In this document: positions 45,319 through 57,980 of the stretch, piece after piece
How positions within the stretch are numbered: position 1 is the first letter of the stretch
How the letters are laid out: the number at the start of each line of letters is the position of its first letter
Assembly (NCBI GenBank): GCA_963678705.1
Contig: OY783205.1
Location: forward strand, 10,044,001 to 10,108,000
DNA length: 64,000 bases
DNA from: Panorpa germanica
Lineage: Eukaryota; Arthropoda; Insecta; Mecoptera; Panorpidae
Direction: 5' to 3'
Translations under genes and position numbers: made by a program
Notes under the pieces: model-generated
Database searches by the model: none
Told to the model about the DNA's origin: nothing
What the model saw: the letters and a program-made list of their open reading frames with translations, nothing else

Positions 45319-46266
45319 TTAACCCTGCGTGTGTACACTGGGTCTTTTAAGGATCAGTTGAAATTTCAATCTCCTATTTTCTCTTATGAGTACAGAGCAC
45401 GCTTCACCTATGCCCCCTAAAAATCTAGATAGTGGTAGAGAGTTAAGGTTTCAGCAGCTTCCGGATCTGGCAGTTTACCGGCAAAGTCGACCCTAAAAGG
45501 GTCAGTGTACAAACGACGTTAGTATTTTCCAATGTTAGTAAATTCACATTTTTTTTTATTTTCTCGTTGTTTTAGTTTTTTCATGATTAAAATAAATGTT
45601 TTTTGTAATTCTTCTTTTTACTACAAGATGATTTTGAAGATGGGTTTACATTCAACGGGTAAACTAGAAAAGCGAAAACGACGTTTTCTTTGCACTTGAC
45701 AGGAAAACAAAAAAACAATGAATTCTTGTCTATCGTGCGGTGTGCCGGTTTGCTAATAACTATTATTAATTAATATTTCATAACTTTTGTATTTTCAACA
45801 ATAAAATCTTATTTTGTGCCGAATATTCACTGTTCCATTTATTATGACATGTCTGAATCCGTAAAGTGTTTCCCACTTTCAGGTGCACAAATAATTCAAC
45901 TTTTTGAAGTCCACGCCAAAGACACTACATTCTTTCGAAAGCTTATAACCTAAGGTAAAAAAGTGTACAACCGTTCTTAACCGTTTCTTAATATTTGTTT
46001 GTTATAAAGTTACGAATTTTTTAACAATATTCCGTTTTTTCGCGTTTTTTTTACTATTTGTAAATTTTAATTAACAACGGTTTTAAACTTTGAACTTTGG
46101 CAACTTCTGGACCATGTAGTAAAGTCTTTAAGTACTAATCCAGAATTTTTTCAGATTTTTTGAAAGCTTAGAAAATTCGAAAAATTCATATGTTCCCTCA
46201 AAGACCCAGTGTATATATCATGACTCGAAAAATATAGTATTCACAGGGGGGGGGGGGGGGGGTTAT
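45319..46266. mobile_element. piggyBac-like MITE
   Basis: It starts TTAA|CCCTGCGTGTGTACACTGGG followed by TCTTTTAAGG. Near the right end, inverted, is CACTGGGTCTTTGAGGG (46194-46213). It then runs through TCACAGGG...GGTTATA, where TTAA would be expected. A TTAA target and a CCCTGCG start suggest piggyBac. An internal repeat of the GGGTC motif (CCTAAAAGGGTC) lies at 45492. No transposase ORF is seen. Confidence 0.5.
46246..46262. repeat. G17 homopolymer
   Basis: Seventeen consecutive Gs at the right end of the piggyBac-like MITE, unusual in this AT-rich window. Confidence 0.9.
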
Positions 46267-47159
46267 ATTTTGATATAAATCGTATATATAATTATCTGTA
46301 CACTTATATATAACAAAATTTAAACTATTTTTACCCAAGTGTACTAGATTTAATGTGGATTCCAAAGTAAACCATTTGAACTGAATTCGAGTTCATATTA
46401 AACTTAAATCATCGAAGTGCAGTGATAAACGTTTTCGCTCTGAGTTTGTTTTAATATATTTTTTAAGAAATAAAAGAAATAGTTTTGCAACCCGATTGAA
46501 ACCAATGCTTCATTTCGAAAGTAGTAAGAAGAGCACCTACTGGTGAATGTGAACTAACACCTGTGTGATTACAAATTGCAATTCTTGTTATCGGAAACAT
46601 CCTAACGAGTGCACAGGTCTGAGACCTCTCTGGACCTATCCACGTCCCCATCGTGAATTAACAGAACACTTTCTACCAGATCTTCAATAAATACATATCC
46701 GTTGTATTTACCATAGATGAATTACCGCGATAAACCACGAGATGACAGCCGTGCCTTCACACTGGCACACGGCAGACGGCAGACGGCAGTGAAGCTTACA
46801 AATTGCAACGGCTTATACAACACTCGTACACCGACCGACTCATTATGTTTAATTTATTTCAATTAGTGGTATTAGCGTCGGTATTGATATGAGTTAAAGA
46901 CGATAATTGACGTGCGAGCTGATCGTAATGGCTGGTTTGTTTGTTTATGTAAACACAAGAACACTATGCGATTACAGGACTGTAAAATATAAGAATTCGT
47001 TAGTAGGATGTCATAACCCAGAAAACAATTTGATGAATAGTTTTTTTTTGGTATAACTTGATGGGCTTCTTAGGGCCTTCTGAGGGTACAATAAAGTTAA
47101 CTTACTTTGCACAAATTTATATTAATGTAAGATCGGTTTAAACATTTCCTCGCTTGCTT
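46267..47159. other. Non-coding stretch with 7-bp tandem repeat
   Basis: GGCAGAC is repeated about three times near 46773-46795 (CACGGCAGACGGCAGACGGC). No gene recognised. Confidence 0.4.
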
Positions 47160-47440
47160 CTATCCGCAACCCTGTTCTCTTCTTCTTTTTCCTTTTTATA
47201 ACTTTTATTTCTATTCTATTACATCATTTACATTCTATTCCATTGCATCATACCAACGTCTTTTCGATATTCTCTTTCTTTTCCTTTTTTGCCTTTTTTC
47301 CTTTGATTTCTCTTTGTTATCATCATCATCCTCTCCATCCTCATCATCTAGATCTTCTTTATCTTCATCCTCTACGTGTTTTTCATTTTATTCATCATTC
47401 TCTTCTTCTTTTTAATTATCTCTTGGCTCCTTTGCTTTAA
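47160..47440. repeat. Pyrimidine-rich low-complexity tract
   Basis: CT-rich on the plus strand. The minus strand reads as Lys/Glu/Asp-rich low complexity (for example DLDDEDGEDDDD). It could be a decayed acidic/basic coding segment, such as a LINE ORF1 coiled coil, or a simple repeat. The plus-strand frame at 47243 is a by-product. Confidence 0.4.
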
Positions 47441-49949
47441 CCTGGCTTTGTTTGTATTACGGAGAAATTCCTGAAATGTATGGAAATTTAGAACAATACT
47501 TTTAAGTGTGTTAAAGATGATGTCCTAAACATTTTTGTAATAGTTTGCCGAAATCGGGAATCATTCTTCGCCATAGTTTGCAAAACAAGTTCGATATTTT
47601 GATTTTTTTTTACTTAGGTTTAAGAAATAATAACAGAAATAGCAGCTTTGGAGAACTGACATAACTATCGGTGTAGCATTTAATGTATAATGCTGTCATT
47701 GCTATCACACAATCAATCAAGTGTACTTTGTTTATTTCATTATTACTTGCTTTTCAGACAAATTGACCTTTTTACTTTTAAAAGATCAAAAAACAAAAAC
47801 TACATTTTCCATATTTCTTCCCTCTTACTTCTGTGTCGTTTTATTTCTGTCTACTTTTACCTTTCCATTTCTTCCTTTAACCCGCATTAATCTATATTTG
47901 ATGATATATTATATAGACATATTATATAGAACAACACGAAGACCCAACTACGATCATGTTTTTTTAAAGTAAAAATATTCCCTGCTTTATTAAAATGATT
48001 TTCATTTAATTAACTGATTCTATGTTGTATTAAATCATTTGCGTAATCAGACTTAACGTTATTAGTCCGTTGCTGTCAATATGGCCACCAAGGTCCACTG
48101 CACACATTTGCACGATCTCATTATGTTTGTCTATTTCTAAATCTATTTATTAGATCTGATTATCTCGCTGCTCTAGAGCAAATACAACGACTCCAAATAT
48201 TTACCTCGACGGGTGGTCTGACGTCCTCTTTCCCCGTTCACTGTCCTTTTTACCCAGACAATGCTCGCCATTTGTTTTTTCCACGGTTGATGGTTTTTGC
48301 GTATTGCGCTGTTCTCCTTTCTATTTCATTATTGCCTATTGTCAGCTTTTAATTAGGTGCCATCGTTATCAGTTTTATCAGTACATACCTCCAAATAGTT
48401 TGAGTGTCAAAAATTATTATTTTAATTTAGAAATCGTGATTCTAAAAGAATTATATGTTTTTAGGTTAATTAAATTTATTTATTTGCTCAAAAAATATTT
48501 ACTCTTATTAATATATAGTATGTAATTGAGGATTGCTCCAAAATCTATAAGTTAACAACGAAAATAAAACCGTAAATATTTTGGTTTTTGCTCTATTTGG
48601 AGTAATTTATCCCACTCAGGCAACTTATGGCATCAGAGCTGTAGTTAGAAGGTGGTGGATAATAAACTAAAAGGTTGCGCAAAAATGTGCTGTATTGTGC
48701 GAATTAACTAGTAGAGAAGAAAAAAATGCAAGCGTTTGTGATATGCTGATTTGACGGACAAATATCCGGACAAAAAATTTAAAAATCATGTACTATGTTT
48801 AATATTAAAATCTTTTTATACTACAATTTAAATGTTAGTATAGTAGTTAGTTATTAAATGAATTAAGCGCCTGCGCACAATTTTATGATGTCGAGATCTT
48901 TGGATAAATGTCAGACGGTCCCTCCATAAATATGAAAATAGCAGTTTACACTTATTGTATATTGTTTCCCATTTCCGGATTTCCTCATATTCATCCCCAA
49001 TTAACAGGATCGGATATGGGAGGTTCTATTGTACATTTATTTTTCTCAATAAATTAGCTGAATTTTCAGCTAATTACCGATTCATTCTGAATAAACCCGG
49101 TACTTTGGACTCGTTCATTTCTTACTGAAGTGGAAGACTTTTTACAGAAATCTTTAATATTGTCTAAGTGTAAAAAGTTCTACAAAAACAAAGCAAACAC
49201 AGCAATTTTGTATTGACACAAGTGTTTACAAATATTGTCTTGTGTTGTAAGACTATCTTTACATGGATTAGACAAACTAGATTGCAGTATAACATTTTCG
49301 CAATGTTTCTATGAGTGGTCAATGCCCCACCTACATTGGTGACGGTGACCTCCCCCTCTTGGTCTTCTATCCGACGTCCGACTGACACTAATTCCACGGT
49401 TAACAATAAGTGGACTAGACAAATACACCAAGTATTTGGTTTTGTTGTTTGAACTCTTGTTGAAAGATGAAAGGAAATCAAGCAAGCATGTTCCAACAAG
49501 TTCTAGCCCATTCTCTTGTTTACTTTTGTTTTTAGTATTAATTACACAGTGTTTTGTTTTTATTTAATCTTAGATTCAAACAGTCGATAACAGATACATT
49601 GAATACTTTGTACATCTACACGTCGAGTACTTGTGCCAGTTAGTTTAATTAAGAAGCGTTTCCACTGTATACCATTTCTCTACAATTCTGTTATGTTGCT
49701 TTACTTTATTGTTTATGCAAGTTCTTTTTTTTAGGCAAAAGTCTTTTACTACTGCTTCTGTAGTTGTATGCCCATAACTCTCTATATGTATTGTTAATTA
49801 TTAGATTTTTTTTTTTAATATTTATTTTTTAGTGCATCAACTATTGGTAGTTATTAGCACTTTAAATCGATATTACATTTTTATATAAATCTTTTCTTTA
49901 AGAACACATAATTTATACAGTATAAAATAATTCCATTTCAATTATAAAT
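47441..49949. other. Non-coding stretch
   Basis: No recognised gene. The 111-codon minus-strand frame at 49164-49499 has no motif I recognise. Confidence 0.3.
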
Positions 49950-50900
49950 TTTTCTTTTTCTTTTCTGTTGCTCTAGTAACTCTTTCTGTTTTCTTATATT
50001 TCTTTTTCGTATTTTTCTTGGTTATGTCATTGCCTGATCTTTCTTTTTCCAACACCATGTTTGAATCCGAGCTATTATCCTCATTATCTGACTCGGTAAT
50101 TGTAGTTTCAGTTGTCGAGCTCTCATTTTTCCCCTTTTATTTTCTATCCTTGGGCCTGGTAGTTTAAATATATCTTTTTCCTTGCCAATAATATTTACCG
50201 CTTCAACTTCTTTTCTTGCACTATTTTTCCCTTTTTCATTAACCAATTTGGGAAGTCATGTTCGTTGATAACACCTGGTAATCTATTTTCCGTTACTTCT
50301 ATATTGTTTTCAGTTATTGCCTTATTTCCTATTATTGACGCATTAATCCTCTCCTAAATGGTACATAGTCTGCATGTTTTCCTTTGGTTTCTATAGCTTG
50401 CCCATACTTTTCGTCCCATCATACTAATGCACGATGGGATTTTTTTTTTTAAAATCATTTTTATCGCCCGTATTCCATTATACACCGGAAATGGCATCTC
50501 TTTCCCCTTTATTTTATTTTCTTATATTAATTATTTTTCCATAATCTTGGAGTGCATGTTGTATGGTAATTTCTTCCATTTCATATTCAATATCGTGTCA
50601 TTTTACTATCGTATACCTGTCAGCTCTTTCCAATATAATTTTGTATACCTTGTCATCCGTTCCTATATATTCAATTTCTTCATATTTTCTAGAAGTTCAT
50701 CGAATGGTCTGTTTTCTTTTAATTTCACTAACATTTTATTTCCATTGACTTGGATGGCCAGCATTATCTACACTTAGTTCTTATTATCTTATTTCTCAGA
50801 ATTAAATGCAATTCAGTAATTGTCATCCTATATTCCACGTTAACAAATTCCACACTCATAGTATTTTTCCTGTTTTGTTCCATTTTATTGTTTTATTTCA
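49950..50900 (-). pseudogene. Decayed LINE ORF1 (gag-like, zinc-knuckle type)
   Basis: Read on the minus strand, pieces in more than one frame give MEQNRKNTMSVEFVNVEY, VYNGIRAIKMILKKKIPSCI and GRKVWASYRNQRKTCRLC. The last two resemble the '(V).NG.R.V.M.L...IPSY..I.G..V.VSY.GQP.TC..C' segment before the CCHC knuckles of gag-like ORF1 proteins of I- and Jockey-group LINEs. Several in-frame stops and frame changes show strong decay. No ORF2 adjoins. Confidence 0.5.
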
Positions 50901-51705
50901 CTTCACTTCAATTTAAACTATTGAATTTTGTTTATAAAATAAGATGTTGAGTCGCCGAAATTTAGTTCATAGAAGATATAATAACCCAACAGGGGTCGCC
51001 TAAAGCGGCTTATCCCATATCAAAGAATTTTACTATAAGTGATAGTACCCTGATAGATCGGTAAGCATGCCACTTGACATATTTATATCTCTTTCTTTCT
51101 TGAATGATACTGTACGAATAATACTGCTACTTTCTCTCTGGCTACCATTTGGTTATTATAACTAATACTCGCTTAGAATGTCACAATTAAACTTCGTCGG
51201 GTGCACCGCTCAAGTACTCATAATTGACACTTCGTTTAATACATAATTAAACCATCGTTTAGTTACCAATATTATAATTAAATCTCTTAAATGAAATATT
51301 AAGTTATATTATTAGCCCTTAAGTTACTAATTAGACAGCATAAAGACACATAAATACAAGTGTTTTAATATTTCATTCGAATTGTGCGTTATTTTATAAT
51401 TATTTTATACTGGCAATTCACTTCAACCAAGGAACTAAATAAATCAGTTCCATTTTTAATGCATCAGTATTTCGTTTCTTCCAGATTACTTTGATCAAGT
51501 CATCTTTTGCCTTAAAATTATTAAACATATGAACGAATTATCGCATTTATAGATTTATTTATTGTTACAAATGCCATTTTATTTTTATTTTGTGTAAATC
51601 GGTTTTAGGAATTATTACAAGGTAACACTGGATCACCTGTAGTTTTGGGAGAGGTTACTAAAAAAAAAAATTAGGAAACTGAAACAACTTTTTGATACAT
51701 TATAT
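50901..51705. other. Non-coding stretch
   Basis: No recognised feature up to the TTA target duplication of the long-TIR element. Confidence 0.35.
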
Positions 51706-51708
51706 TTA

Positions 51709-52416
51709 TAGACCAGGGTAGATAATTTTAGAAACATAAAAAAATTAAAGTAGAATGAAACCTATTGGAAATGAAAGGGAATACTACTAAAATGAAAGGA
51801 AAAATAAATTACGGGCGATCTGAGGTTGGGAAGGGGTAGGGAGTGAGGTTTTAAGGGTAAAAATCGGTAAATCTCGATTTCCGGAAAAACTACAAGTCCT
51901 ATCGAAAAAAGTTAAATCGCAATGTTGTAGATAATAAAAAGATCTACAACTTTTGTCATGTAAAAAATCCAAAAAACCACATTTTTGATTTTTGATTTTT
52001 ATCTTTTACAAAAAAATTTTTTTTTTTTAATATATTTGGTGAAAACTTACCTCTTTATGTCCCAAACACACTGGAATTTTGAAGATTTAAAATAATAATT
52101 TTTTCACCCTATTTTGACTCGATATCGAAAAAATAACCCTAATTTTTAATCGAAAATTCTCACGTCAAAATATCTGATTTTTCAAAAAAGTCGGTGGGCT
52201 TTTTGTTTGTTGAAATCTCTATTTTCTGATGGTGTAAAAAAAAATATACATTACTATGGAAAAAATTTTCAGAAAATGCAAAAAAACGAAAAATACTAAA
52301 ATTCGAAATTTTTTTTTTTATCTTTATGTACAATTTTGAGGTATTCATTAAAATTTTTACTTTAATTACTCGAAAAACGTTAGGGACAATGTTAGATTAA
52401 TAAACAAAAAATTGCA
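51709..52416 (+). repeat. Left terminal inverted repeat
   Basis: About 708 bp, complementary to 54493-55234. It lacks a ~33-nt segment present in the right arm and in the solo arm at 12.9 kb. The frames read here are non-coding by-products. Confidence 0.85.
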
Positions 52417-52591
52417 AGTCGAAATGTACTACTATAATTAACAACTAAATAAGTTAATAAAGTTAATATTTAATATGACATCTACAAAATTTTGAGAAAA
52501 TTGTCGAATTTTCTTTAAATTATATGCGTAGATTCCTATTTATTGCTATTTTAAAATTATACCTATATACCTGAGTGACCTGAGTGAAGTC

Positions 52592-54201
52592 TTGTCTCTA
52601 AAAACGGTCCAATCTTCTGTTAAAGTAAACGGAGATATTATAGCAATTGATCCGTTATTGATATTTCAAAGAATATCTCTAACGATCGACAGTAAAAAAG
52701 ATATGGAAACTTATTTACAATACGAGCTTGCACCTTTTCCATTATCTCTTTTTACCGAAAATGGCTTCAGAAAAAACATTAAATCTCAGCTCTACGAATT
52801 ATTTGTGAGTACGAATAGACCAATGCATTTTGACGGCATTGTGCATGTCGTCGACGGTGGATTTTTACTACACAAAGTAATTTGGCAGAAAAATGAAACG
52901 TTGGAAGAGATCATGAATATATATTTACGCTATGTAGAAAAACATTACGCAGCAGACAGCTGTATAGTTTTTGATGGGTACTCTGAAATTGAAAAATCAA
53001 TTACTGTGTCAACAGAACCAGCAGTTCATTCAACTTAAAAAGGAGAACGTAGTCGTAAAAAGACGTCAGACAATATTCCAGAGTTGAATTATCAAAACCA
53101 TACAAAAATATCATTTTTGCAAGAAAAATTTTTATCTAATGAGAAAAACAAAGACAAAATAATAAAATCGTTAATGCAAGTATTACAGTAAAAAGCATTT
53201 TCCTGTAAACAAGCTAAAGAAGATGCTGATGCTGACATTATTAAGACCTCGATAGAAATTGCCAAAGATACTAATAAAACTGTCATTGTTGTAGGACAAG
53301 ATATTGATCTTTTGGTCCTTTTGAATCAATTAAATTCTAATAATCATAAAATTTATTTTCTCAAGCCCGGTTCTGGAAATATAAAAGATCTTTTTTTCAC
53401 GTCTAATAGTTTCAAGTGTGAATCCGTCAAAAACATCGTTGCATTTCTGCATTGTTTTTCTGGTTGCGACACAACATCTGGATTTGCCGGAAAAGGAAAG
53501 AAAACTATCGTAAATTCATTATTAGACAATCAAAATTTGTCAAATTTGGCTAATATTTTTTTTAAAAAAGAAGTAAACAAAGAAGATATAAAAAAAATGG
53601 ATTGAAATTAATTAAATCTATTTATAAATGTAAAAAGGATAATATATCACTGAATCAATTAAGATTTCAAAAATATCAATTGGCAAAAATTAAATCATCT
53701 TTCATATTGGCAAATCTCCCACCCACAGAAGGTGCAGCAGAACAACATTGTTACAGGGCATATTATAAGCTTCAAACGTGGCTGGGTAATGAATTGACAG
53801 CAACAGATTGGGGCTGGAAGCAACATCAACATGGAATTATGCCCAAATTTACAGAAATGGAATTAATTCCGGAAAAATTGCTGAAAACTATTTGCTGCAG
53901 CTGTGAAACTGGATGTAATAGTTTAAAATGTGGCTGCCGAAAACATGGTTTAAAATGCACAAATTTATGCTCAAATTGTGATGGTTCTGAACAATGCGCC
54001 AATGTGGAGAAAAAAATCTACGAGGAAGTTAATGATTCAGATGAAATTGCGGATGAAGAACCAATGCAGACCGAAAATAATGTTAGAGACGAAGACGGTG
54101 ATGGTCTTGAAGATGTCGAAGATCTACTAGAATCAGAAAGGCCTGTCGAATCTAACGATCAAGAAATACCATCAAAAAGACAGAAGCTGATGAATAAGTG
54201 A
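52592..54201 (+). pseudogene. FEN1/XPG-like nuclease plus CXC-domain protein, broken
   Basis: Three open stretches: 52592-53038, 53312-53605 (same frame) and 53602-54201 (next frame). The first has HVVDGGFLLHKVIW and SCIVFDGYSE, like the N-terminal Asp and VFDG segments of FEN1-type nucleases. After in-frame stops (near 53037 and 53190) come KEDADADIIKTS and VIVVGQDIDLLVLL, like the XPG-I EAEA and ED.D motifs. FSGCDTTSGFAGKGKKT follows, like the L.G.D...G..G.K.A H2TH start. The third stretch has PPTEGAAEQHCYRAYYKLQT, WGW, then a CXC motif (CCSCETGCNSLKCGCRKHGL; 53893-54000), an acidic tail and KRQK. The first stretch has no ATG, so the 5' end is truncated. Similar multi-copy uncharacterised proteins occur in insects and cnidarians. 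The nuclease assignment is my inference from motifs. Confidence 0.65.
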
Positions 54202-54492
54202 TTCGAATTGAATACTATGTTTTGATAAATACAAAGGTTAATGCTTTTAGAAATAATATAATGTATAGTGTAATCATTAAAAAAAATCTCTACTCAATAG
54301 TACGATTTACGTGTATATTTCTATCTAATGAGATTTTCTAATACATAAATGTAATGAAAATTTAATAAATCAACTTTTATTACTGAAAAAAATAGCAGTA
54401 GTCACATTTTTTTAATAAAATCCCCTTTAAATCGTATTTTTAATATTTACAACAACTATGTTTTTTGCGATATTTATGTTTAATTGGTTTGT

Positions 54493-55234
54493 AATTTTTT
54501 TGTTTATTAATCTAACATGGAACCTAACGTTTTTCGAGTAATTAAAGTAAAAATTTTAATTACCTCAAAATTGTACATAAAGATTAAAAAAAAAATTTCG
54601 AATTTTAGTATTTTTCGTTTTTTTGCATTTTCTGAAAATTTTTTCCATAGTAATGTATATTTTTTTTTACACCATCAGAAAATAGAGATTTCAACGAACA
54701 AAAAGCCCACCGACTTTTTTGAAAAATCAGATATTTTGACGTGAGAATTTTCGATTGAAAATAAGGGGGTTTTTTTCGATATCGAGTCAAAATAGGGTGA
54801 AAAAATTAATATTCTAAATCTTCAAAATTCCAGTGTGTTTGGGACATAAAGAGGTAAGTTTTCACCAAATATCATGAAAAAAAAAATTTTTTTGTAAAAG
54901 ATAAAAATAAAAAATCAAAAATGTGGTTTTTTGGATTTTCTACATGAATTTTGAGGTTATGGAGAAAAGTGTAGACACAAAAGTTGTAGATCTTTTTATT
55001 ATCTACAACATTGCGATTTAACTTTTTTCGATAGAACTTGTAGTTTTGCCGGAAATCGAGATTTACCGATTTTTACCCTTAAAACCTCACCCCCTACCCC
55101 TTCCCAACCTCAGATCGCCCGTAATTTATTTTTTCTTTCATTTTAGTAGTATTCCCTTTCATTTCCAATAGGTTTCATTCTACCTTCATTTTTTTATGTT
55201 TTTAATTATTTTTGACGGCTTCTACCCTAGTCTA
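54493..55234 (-). repeat. Right terminal inverted repeat
   Basis: About 742 bp. Its outermost ~45 bp diverge from the left arm (AGCCGTCAAAAATAATT insertion). Confidence 0.85.
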
Positions 55235-55237
55235 TTA

Positions 55238-57859
55238 ATTAAGGTTGAGAATATAATAAAATAAAATAAAATCAATAATTAAAAGTTTATTAATCAAATC
55301 ATAATATTCAGTACCAACACAAACTCGTCTTTACTCTAACACAGTTATACATCAGTTACACACACAGTTATACACAGTTAAAGATCGATTACTGAATCGA
55401 GTATGCGCTGCGTATTTTCTACACGTTGGTCGTTTGATGGTGCCACCTAAAATAAATTAATGGAACTCGTAGCTGATTTGTTCAGTATTCTTAAGTTCTA
55501 AGTTACTTCAGTTGTTTAAGGGCGTTTGCGTATATTTAACGTCTATTTAGAGATATGCCGTATTATAACACCCTTAATGGATAGAAAAGATCGATTCGAA
55601 GATCGCGATGCTTTTATACTCTATTGGTAACTCCCTCCACTTGAAATTAATAACTATTCTAGATTACGAATAAAACTTACTAATTGCTTATCCTAAGCAA
55701 ATAAATCTAATCGTTATTCCTAAACGTGGTTAAATTTAGTCTGACCCTCATAAATACATTACTATTATTTATTTATTTAATGTTTACCTTTCGGCATTAC
55801 ATTCTTCTGCCTTAGTACAATACATTTTATTCCTTAAATATATATCTATAATAACTACATAACGTTTACTTAAATGTTTTAAAATAGTTACCTACTATCT
55901 ATACATATTACCAACTTAATAAATAAAAATCCTTAGACCAAAATAGATTTATAGGAGTTATGGTACGAAAAGCATAGTTCATTAAATTAAAAAATATGAT
56001 CACAATATTGAAACTTATAACTAAATAATTAATAATCATCATTCCACATACATTAGAACTGCTTGCAGAGGACATTCTAGGAATGGGTAAGCCTGGTGCT
56101 TCTCTACCTAGTTGTGACCATTTTGACAGAACATTTAAATAAAGAAACATGGCATATTTTATTGTGTTATATTATTGTGTTTTATTATTGAAGCTCAACT
56201 ATATTTCCAGCAATATTTACTTGTATTTGTTGCGATCAATAGATTTTCATTATCAACAATTTGTAGAAGACTTATAAAAGATTCTTCCTAATTGCAATAT
56301 CATATTATTAAAGCCAATAAAACAACAAAAACATAAAAAGTGAAACATAATTGAAAACACATTAATTTAACAACCGCGGTCGGTCATGTAAGCACCACTT
56401 TTGTTTTCTAACGTCGAAGCGCGGTGGCGGAGAGCAAGAAAGAACTTTCTTATTAATTTAACCTACAGGTGCGGGCTTCATTAGCATAGGAATAAATTTG
56501 TAGTAATATCACCTTCTATGTTTTTGCTACTTATACTCTAATATTGCATTTACTTTTTCATTTCTAGTCGTGGTTTTTGCACAATGTCCTCAGGTGTTGG
56601 TTGATTAACCGCTGCAGATCTTATACAATTAATAGGGGGTTCAATAATATTCTGCAGCTACTTAAAAAAATATATCTAATATAATGCGAATAGAATATCA
56701 GAAATTAATTTTTTTGCTTAAAAGAAATGTTCCATAAGATAAATAAGTGCAATTTTCTTTTATGAACTGACTTTTGCAAGTCATGTGCATAATCGTAGCG
56801 AGGTGATCCTGCGTCTCTATTAAAATACCAAATTACTTTTTCATCACCAATTAACGAAATTTATAGTATTTTGAAAGTATAAATAAATTGAAATGAGAAA
56901 TATAGAAAAAACTTGTAAGAAACGTATCTATATATGAAATGAAATAAATTCACTTGTACAGAAAATTAATACCATAAATAAGTAAAATAATATTTGCGTT
57001 CTGTTGCAAACTAATTGTTGTCTTGTGAAAGTCATCGTATTTTATTGATAAAAATCGGTAGATCAAAGAGAAGTTCAAAACCGGAGCAACTTATTTATAA
57101 AAATAAAACGCCAAAAGTTTGATTTTCTAGCTGCATCTCCGGCGGTGTAATACCGTTAAGATAGTTAGTTTTCTTAGCTGGGTAGAGTTGTAACAATGAT
57201 TTTGTAGAGATCAAAATTTTGACTTTTTTCTTTTTAATATTTATTTGAGTGCTCACCTTTTGTTAGCTATTACCCTTAAAAAGAATATACACATTTATAA
57301 ACATTTGTAATACATAATTTATAATTTATAAATACGAGTATGTAATAGTAGTATTTAATATATAGAGATTATATTAGAATTACGGGCCATCAATTAATTA
57401 TGTCACATAAATTTACTGCAATTTTGACAAACACCTCCCTTCTTGAACTATGCAACTATATAAATATCTAGTAACAGAAATAATTTAGTTCTTCAATATC
57501 AGATGAATTTATCACGAGTAATTCTGACAACGCCAATGGCTGAATTTTCAATATTTCAAAATGAAAATTTCACGAAATATTTGTGAAATGTTTATCTTTA
57601 ATATGTTGATGAGTTTGAGTAAAATATTTTAGAAAAACTATACTTTTCTAGCGTTCGAAACCCTATTTTTTTAATAATATTTTCTTGTCTTTAGAATAAA
57701 TGAAAATGAATAAAGAAATGAATCAAGGAAATTTATAATTGTTTCAAGAAATTATTTTAAATTTTTTAATTTTAAATTAGTGTTTTAAAAAAAAGAAAAT
57801 TATATTGCCCCTCGTCAAAATTAAAAAAAAAAACAAAAATATATTTTTTTAACTCATTT
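55238..57859. other. Non-coding stretch
   Basis: No recognised gene. The segment 55245-55572 begins TGAGAATATAATAAAAT and ends CCGTATTATAACA, so it has TG...CA ends like an LTR. I found no target duplication or partner. The 80-codon frame at 55908-56150 has no motif. Confidence 0.3.
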
Positions 57860-57980
57860 TTTATATATATTTTACGCGGCATGTGAAGTCACAATGGTTC
57901 CGCCTCCTTCACTCTTGTCACAATTTCTAGAAAACTTGCGTATGACGTAATTTATGAATGGCCTCTTATTGATAAAGTCA
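57860..57980. mobile_element. Possible MITE fragment (TGACGTAATTTATGAATGGCC type)
   Basis: ATGTGAAGTCACAATGG and TGACGTAATTTATGAATGG resemble the end of a common short insect DNA element and are related in style to 16855-16970. Boundaries are not defined. Confidence 0.3.

Larger units (their letters stand above)
51706..55237 (+). mobile_element. 3.5-kb DNA element with ~700-bp terminal inverted repeats
   Basis: The element is 51709-55234, with TTA at 51706-51708 and 55235-55237 as a probable 3-bp target duplication. The ends are TAGACCAGGGTAGA and, inverted, TAGACTAGGGTAGA. The arms are 51709-52416 and 54493-55234. The central 2.1 kb encodes the remains of one protein with nuclease-like and CXC segments. 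No DDE transposase, capsid or polymerase is seen. The superfamily is not assigned. A 3-bp TTA duplication is reminiscent of PIF/Harbinger, but nothing else supports that. A single arm of the same family is at 12914. Confidence 0.8.

Noticed and set aside
55245-55572. Solo LTR with TG...CA ends
   Set aside because: No target duplication, no related copy in the window and no promoter signals, so it is not called.
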